Of a stretch of 9,598 nucleotides of DNA, positions 5,937 through 9,598 are shown one piece after another. This DNA comes from CAVPRW01 sp046727435 [NCBI: bacterium] (GTDB lineage: Bacteria; Tectomicrobia; Entotheonellia; J063): contig JBKPCR010000175.1 in assembly GCA_046727435.1 (NCBI GenBank), positions 1 through 9,598 on the forward strand, in the 5' to 3' direction. Under the pieces are notes generated by a model, which was not told where the DNA came from, ran no database searches, and worked only from the letters and a program-made list of their open reading frames with translations. The position numbers were made by a program, and so were the translations under genes. The first letter of the stretch is position 1, and every line of letters begins with the position of its first letter.

Positions 5937-7091
5937 CTAGATAAAAGCTAACTGCTCGAATGCACCCCCGACGATCGCCTTGGCGTCGAGACCCAGCCAT
6001 TTCTCCAGAATGGTCGAGTAGAGACCACGGAAATCGTAGTTATAGCGCAGGTTACCGAACATGCCCTCCGATTGCTGGGTGAGATCGGCCTCCCGCAACG
6101 AAGGATAGGTGCAATACATCCCTCCTTTGACCCGCTCGCCGATCACCATCGCCATGCCGCCAGCACCGTGGTCGGTGCCGGAGCCGTTATCCTTGACACG
6201 CCGGCCGAATTCCGTCCATAACATCATGACCGTGTCATCAGCCTCCTGATGTGTCCGCAGGTCCTGGAAGAAGGCGTCGATGGCCCCATCGACATCCTTC
6301 CACAGCTTGGCATGCGCCGGCAGCTCGGAGGCATGCGTATCGAAACTGCCGTGTGCGGTATAGAAGATGCGCGTGCCGAGGTTGGCGAATTTCACCTGGG
6401 CCACGGCCTTGAGGTTGGCGGCCACCGGGTTGCCCTCGGGATATTGCACGGTGGAGGCGTACTTGTCGACAGCCGATCGCAGGATATCCGCCCCCTTTTG
6501 CGCATCCAGTCCCGTCTGGCCCATGTAGCGCAGCACCTCGTTCCCCACCTCAGGACCGCTGTACATGCGGGTGAAGGCTTCCATGACCAGTGGCCGTGTC
6601 GCACCGGTGAGCGTCGAGAGGACGCCATAGGTGTCGAGCTGCGCCACCGACGCCACGGGGACCCCGCGCAGGGCGAGTGCGCGCGGCATGCCCCGCCCGA
6701 AGTTGACGGCGGTCAGCACATTCTCGCCCTTGGGGTCGAGGTCGCGGACAGCTTTGCCCAGCCAGCCCTCCGACGAGACCTTTTCCGGCTCGCAGGTATA
6801 CCAGATGTCCGTGGAACGAAAATGCGAATAATTGGGGTTGGGGTAGCCGATGCCATGAATGATGGCAACTTTCCCCTCGTCATAGAGGCGTTTGATGGTA
6901 CGCATGTTGGGGTGGAAGCCGAGTTGATCATCGATGTGTAGGACTTGATCCTCCGGAATGTGCACAGTCGGCCGATTGTCGTAATACAGCGGATTCGAGT
7001 AGGGGATCACGGTGTTGAGATAATCATTGGCGCCGGCCATCTGCAGCACGACCAATGTCGGGGCTTTGCCGTTGGTGGTATTGCTCGCCAT
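5937..7091 (-). CDS. DUF1501 family protein (alkaline-phosphatase-like fold)
   Basis: 384 aa, matching the DUF1501 family, whose fold is related to sulfatases and alkaline phosphatases; no activity is established for this branch. Motifs: the N-terminal strand TLVVLQMAGANDYLNTVIPY (12-31), HPNM (60-63) and the following region with YSHFRSTDIW (88-97), GSFDTHASE (248-256), TEFGRR (293-298), GTDHGAGG (305-312), and DFRGLYSTILEKWLG near the C-terminus (353-367). The Asp/His residues in the N-terminal strand, FDTH and TDHG are the likely metal or active-site ligands. Unlike many DUF1501 proteins it has no Tat or Sec leader. The core begins within twelve residues of the ATG, and an in-frame TAG 45 bases upstream (7137-7139) excludes a longer version, so it appears cytoplasmic. 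GGGAGG precedes the ATG. It lies between DUF1800 and NHL genes in one orientation; DUF1501 and DUF1800 genes commonly pair. Confidence 0.9.
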   Translation of the reverse strand: MASNTTNGKAPTLVVLQMAGANDYLNTVIPYSNPLYYDNRPTVHIPEDQVLHIDDQLGFHPNMRTIKRLYDEGKVAIIHGIGYPNPNYSHFRSTDIWYTCEPEKVSSEGWLGKAVRDLDPKGENVLTAVNFGRGMPRALALRGVPVASVAQLDTYGVLSTLTGATRPLVMEAFTRMYSGPEVGNEVLRYMGQTGLDAQKGADILRSAVDKYASTVQYPEGNPVAANLKAVAQVKFANLGTRIFYTAHGSFDTHASELPAHAKLWKDVDGAIDAFFQDLRTHQEADDTVMMLWTEFGRRVKDNGSGTDHGAGGMAMVIGERVKGGMYCTYPSLREADLTQQSEGMFGNLRYNYDFRGLYSTILEKWLGLDAKAIVGGAFEQLAFI

Positions 7092-7119
7092 GGTTGCCTC
7101 CCTCCCGAAAAAGTGCTGC

Positions 7120-7197
7120 GGACTGAGCGCTGAGGACTACGTGATCAACCTCGCAACGTGTCGCTGCACGCAGTCTTCAGTCCTCATGACTCAGTCC
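7120..7197. repeat. Intergenic palindromic repeat (DUF1800-DUF1501 gap)
   Basis: GGACTGAG (7120-7127) pairs perfectly with CTCAGTCC (7190-7197), and TGAGGACT (7131-7138) pairs perfectly with AGTCCTCA (7179-7186). The two 8-bp stems are stacked with a 3-base internal loop and enclose a 40-base loop. The element starts five bases after the DUF1800 stop and ends about 28 bases before the DUF1501 start. It is the best-formed copy of the repeat family also seen at 2323-2390 and 5878-5932. Confidence 0.75.
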
Positions 7198-7202
7198 TGT
7201 CG

Positions 7203-8609
7203 TTAGTTCAGTTGATATTCCCGCGAGGCCACGATGAGTTGGAGCAACTCGCTGACGCGCTGCATCGAGGTGCGCTCCTCGTCGGCAGTGCCGAAGCGTA
7301 GCTCGCCACCCAAGCGCGCATAATGCAGCAGTGCCTCGCGCGTCTCTTGAGATGGCGCCAGCGGCCCGACGAGCTCGACGCATCGGTCGACAAAACCCTC
7401 CGGCGCCAGCGGGCTCGCGGCGCGGAGTCGGTCGATGATCAGGCGCACCCCAGGCTTGGTGACATCGCGCACTTGTTGGGCCGCGAAGTTGATCCGTTCC
7501 ACCAGACAACCGGTATCGATCCACTCCTTGCCGGTGTGCCAGCCTTCGACACTCGGAGGATTCAGCAGATCCTGGCCCATATACCGGCACTCCAGGGCGA
7601 TCTCCCGCAGGCCTAGCTTGGGAAAGGTGAAATCTTTCACCAACCGTATCGTGCCGATGACGTGCTCCACCGGGCTTTTGACCTTGGCGAAATACGCCCT
7701 CTCGGAGCGGAAGAAATCCGACAGGAACAGGGTGCGCAACACCGAGCGGATGTCATACTGCGATTCCCGGAAGGCGGTGACTAAGGTGTTAATGGCCTGG
7801 GGGTCGCGCGGCGGCTCGATGGACCAGGCCGGCACTTGCGGCTCATCAGCCACGAAGAAGTTATACAGATGGCGCGCCACAAAGCGGGCGGTGGCGAGCT
7901 GATTGACGATGATGTTGACGATATCCTCGCCGTTCCAGCGCCCGGTTTCGCCGAGAAAGGTCTTCTCGCTGTCGTCGTGGAGCTCCGGACGATACTCGAA
8001 TTTCCAGTCGAAACGGCCATAGGGCTGGCGCGGCAGCGTCGGTGCCAGCGTCCAGCCCGTGAAGGCGCGCGCTGCCGCCTTCACATCGTCTTCGGTGTAA
8101 TTGCCGATGCCCATCGAAAACAGCTCTAACAACTCGCGCCCATAATTTTCGTTGGGGGCCGTCCCGGTGCTCTCGCAGTTATCCAGCCAGTAAATCATGG
8201 CTGGGTCTCTGGATAGCTCCACCAAGAGCTCGCGGAAGTTGCCCATGCCGTGACGGCGAAACATCCCGATCTGCTGGGCAATGACGCGCGGGTCATCGCA
8301 CTTGTTGAAGCCGGTGGCGAACAGCCCATGCCAGAAGAGCGCCATCTTCTCCTCCACCGGGCGACACGTATTGATCAGGCGGTAGGCCCAGCCGGTTTGC
8401 GCCCCGTCGAGTTGAAACGATTCCTTGGCATCGAGGTAATAGCGATACAGGAGATCATCGTCAACTGGAGGGGCCGCCTCGGGGTGTAACAATTCCTCAA
8501 CCGTGGCCTCGTACCCTTTCGCCACGGCTTTTTCCAACTCGTCATGCGTGGCACCGAAGCCCGCACGCCGAAAGAGGTGCGCGATCAATTGCAGATCGGT
8601 GAGTGGCAT
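7203..8609 (-). CDS. DUF1800 family protein
   Basis: 468 aa, a typical length for DUF1800 (Pfam-defined, function unknown). The N-terminal motif HLFRRAGFGATHDEL (11-25) is the family's opening signature. PVEEKMALFWHGLF (84-97), NENYGRELLELFSMGIGNYT (153-172) and AARAFTGW (179-186) form the conserved core, and NPPSVEGWHTGKEWI (350-364) is the C-terminal signature. The protein is mostly helical and soluble. No signal peptide is visible, and an in-frame TAA nine codons upstream (8634-8636) fixes the start at 8609, where AGGAGGAGGAG gives a strong ribosome binding site. It is the first gene of the DUF1800-DUF1501-NHL unit, with a weak promoter candidate at 8664-8694. By family precedent DUF1800 and DUF1501 genes are neighbours in many genomes and probably act together; the biochemical role is unknown. 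Confidence 0.9.
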   Translation of the reverse strand: MPLTDLQLIAHLFRRAGFGATHDELEKAVAKGYEATVEELLHPEAAPPVDDDLLYRYYLDAKESFQLDGAQTGWAYRLINTCRPVEEKMALFWHGLFATGFNKCDDPRVIAQQIGMFRRHGMGNFRELLVELSRDPAMIYWLDNCESTGTAPNENYGRELLELFSMGIGNYTEDDVKAAARAFTGWTLAPTLPRQPYGRFDWKFEYRPELHDDSEKTFLGETGRWNGEDIVNIIVNQLATARFVARHLYNFFVADEPQVPAWSIEPPRDPQAINTLVTAFRESQYDIRSVLRTLFLSDFFRSERAYFAKVKSPVEHVIGTIRLVKDFTFPKLGLREIALECRYMGQDLLNPPSVEGWHTGKEWIDTGCLVERINFAAQQVRDVTKPGVRLIIDRLRAASPLAPEGFVDRCVELVGPLAPSQETREALLHYARLGGELRFGTADEERTSMQRVSELLQLIVASREYQLN

Positions 8610-8663
8610 ATCTCCTCCTCCTCTTACCGAGAATTACCGACAGGCACAAGGAAGCGGCCGACG

Positions 8664-8694
8664 ATTCAAGGTGAGATGGTGATGTCACAGTCAA
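8664..8694 (-). promoter_or_regulatory. Weak promoter candidate for the DUF1800-DUF1501-NHL unit
   Basis: On the minus strand AGTTGACT, the same -35 word as in front of dppB, has its TTGACT at 8694-8689. The best -10 match is TTGAAT (8669-8664) after a 19-base spacer, longer than ideal. A start near 8657 would give a leader of about 48 bases before DUF1800. The -35 is convincing and the -10 poor, so an activator or another sigma factor may be involved. Confidence 0.35.
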
Positions 8695-8777
8695 CTATCT
8701 CACAGGCAGAAGGCATGGTCAAGGGGAATTCAGCTGCACATACAAGCATCTGCCACACACCCGAGGCAGGATTGCGG

Positions 8778-8806
8778 TTGACGTCAGAGCGATGCCCCGC
8801 TAGAAT
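8778..8806 (+). promoter_or_regulatory. Sigma70-type promoter for the solute-binding-protein gene
   Basis: TTGACG (8778-8783), a 17-base spacer, and TAGAAT (8801-8806) give five of six matches in each box at ideal spacing. The sequence CCCCGC-TAGAAT-A is identical to that in the dppB promoter at 4684-4712. Transcription should start near 8813, within a small inverted repeat (GCCGC 8810-8814 with GCGGC 8821-8825), and reach the Shine-Dalgarno at 8873 after about 60 bases. Confidence 0.75.
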
Positions 8807-8872
8807 AGCGCCGCTCTAGTGCGGCTGCGCTGTGCATGGCCATTCCATCCCGCTGCACCCTTACCCTTCCCT

Positions 8873-8915
8873 GGAGGACATAATGAGCATTATTGGCGCA
8901 AGATGCCGGCGCTGA
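8873..8915 (+). promoter_or_regulatory. Shine-Dalgarno and orphan start codon ahead of the truncated binding protein
   Basis: GGAGGA (8873-8878) is followed after four bases by ATG (8883-8885), an excellent translation start. The frame it opens reads only ten codons (MSIIGARCRR) and stops at TGA 8913-8915. The binding-protein homology that starts at 8882-8885 is in a different frame (AAT GAG CAT TAT). The most economical explanation is that this was the start of a full-length binding-protein gene and that a deletion has joined it, out of frame, to the gene's interior. A functional 10-residue leader peptide overlapping an internal start (ATG 8903) is a less likely alternative. Confidence 0.6.
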
Positions 8916-9598
8916 AACGGTTGATCTTCAAGGGAGTGCCCGAACGTCCCACGCGTCTGGCGATGGTGAAAACCGGGGAGGCGGACATCGGCTTCCTGAT
9001 GACGGGCCCGGAGGCCCTCGAGACCCAGCGCGATCCGAAGCTGCGCCTGCTGTCCACCTTCTCGTCAGGCCTCTGGTTCATCGTCTTCCCGGAACAATGG
9101 GACCCCAAATCCCCCTGGGCAGACCGTCGGGTACGACTGGCGGCGGCGCTGGCGATCGATAATCAGGCGATCAACGAGGCCGAACGCCTGGGGATGTCCC
9201 GGTTGACCGGCTCTATTGTGCCCCGGCAATTTGATTTTGCCCTCCCGCTCGAACCCTATCCCTACAATCCGGCGCAAGCCAAACGTCTCCTGGCTGAAGC
9301 GGGGTTCCCGCATGGTTTCGATGCTGGGGATATGACCCCCATCCCGCCCTTCACCTCGATGGGGGAAGCCGTGGCCAACTACCTGGGCGCCGTAGGCATT
9401 CGGACCCGGGTGCGGGTGATGGAACGAGCTGCCTTTTTTAGCGCCTGGAAGGATAAAAAGATCAGAGGGGTCATTGTCGGCGGCACGGCGGCGCAAGGGA
9501 ACGCCGCCACACGGCTAGAGGCCTTCGCCATTACAGGCGGCTATTACGCCAACGGCGGCTACCCCGATATCGATGCCCTGTTCCAGCAACAGGCCACG
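8882..9598 (+). CDS. 5'-truncated ABC transporter substrate-binding protein (SBP_bac_5), probable pseudogene; runs off the right edge
   Basis: An uninterrupted 239-codon frame runs from AAT 8882 to the window end. It matches the middle and C-terminal part of family-5 solute-binding proteins (DppA/OppA type). It begins at NEHYWRKMPALKRLIF, the usual N-x-x-YW motif found well inside these proteins, and continues with VKTGEADIGFL, WFIVFPEQWDPKSPWADRRV, LAAALAIDNQAI, TGSIVPRQFDFALP, YNPAQAKRLLAEAGFPHGFD, and MGEAVANYLGAVGIRTRV. Signal peptide, lipobox and the first lobe (roughly 200-250 residues by family length) are absent. Upstream, the frame is open only back to 8804 (TAG 8801-8803) and contains no homology. 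The only in-frame starts are GTG 8819 and ATG 8903, the latter without a good ribosome binding site. As it stands it cannot make an exported binding protein. Its intact ancestor was probably the partner of the dppBCDF transporter, given the matched promoters. A misassembly is equally possible. Confidence 0.88.

Noticed and set aside
6249-6941. 230-codon open frame on the plus strand inside the DUF1501 gene
   Set aside because: It is antisense to a well-supported gene with all family motifs, has no convincing ribosome binding site and has no recognisable domain. Long antisense frames are common in GC-rich genes.
9065-9496. 143-codon minus-strand open frame opposite the binding-protein fragment
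   Set aside because: The plus-strand frame shows continuous SBP_bac_5 homology; the minus frame shows none.

Overview
The window is bacterial, GC-rich (roughly 60% by eye) and densely coded, with good Shine-Dalgarno sequences and sigma70-like promoters. I cannot place the organism firmly. A peptide-type ABC transporter next to DUF1501/DUF1800 genes, plus short palindromic repeats in the gaps, would fit an uncultivated soil or sponge-type lineage (Rokubacteria/Methylomirabilota or Tectomicrobia/Entotheonella). That is only an impression from gene content.

Layout. Positions 1-6 hold the first two codons of a minus-strand gene that continues out of the window. Positions 321-4280, minus strand, hold a four-gene PepT-family (peptide/nickel/opine) ABC transporter in the order dppB-dppC-dppD-dppF: two permeases, then two ATPases. 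A gap of about 600 bp (4281-4886) follows. It holds a strong promoter facing dppB, a long dppB leader with two possible tiny overlapping ORFs, and a terminator-like hairpin behind the next gene. Positions 4887-8609, minus strand, hold a second transcription unit: DUF1800, then DUF1501, then an NHL-repeat beta-propeller. From about 8778 the plus strand holds a near-ideal promoter, a Shine-Dalgarno and an ATG. These run straight into the middle of an extracellular solute-binding protein (SBP_bac_5 family) that leaves the window at the right edge.

How the genes work together. The binding protein would normally capture the substrate outside the cell and hand it to the DppB/DppC channel, which DppD/DppF power. 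The dppB promoter and the binding-protein promoter share the same -10 block (13 identical bases) and the same 17-bp spacer, so co-expression is likely although the genes are about 4.6 kb apart. As sequenced, the binding-protein gene lacks its signal peptide and roughly its first 200 or more residues, and its ATG is in the wrong frame. It looks broken, rearranged or misassembled.

The DUF1800-DUF1501-NHL unit between the transporter halves has no known function. None of the three proteins has a visible export signal, and in-frame stops just upstream of DUF1501 and DUF1800 exclude a hidden one. This is unusual for DUF1501, whose members often carry a Tat leader. Three of the gaps between co-directional genes carry related imperfect palindromes built from GGACTGAG/CTGAGGACT-like words, starting a few bases after the upstream stop codon. 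A second, pyrimidine-rich hairpin type occurs at three other places. The most interesting points are the broken binding-protein junction, the matched promoters, the palindromic repeat family and the apparently cytoplasmic DUF1501/DUF1800/NHL trio.
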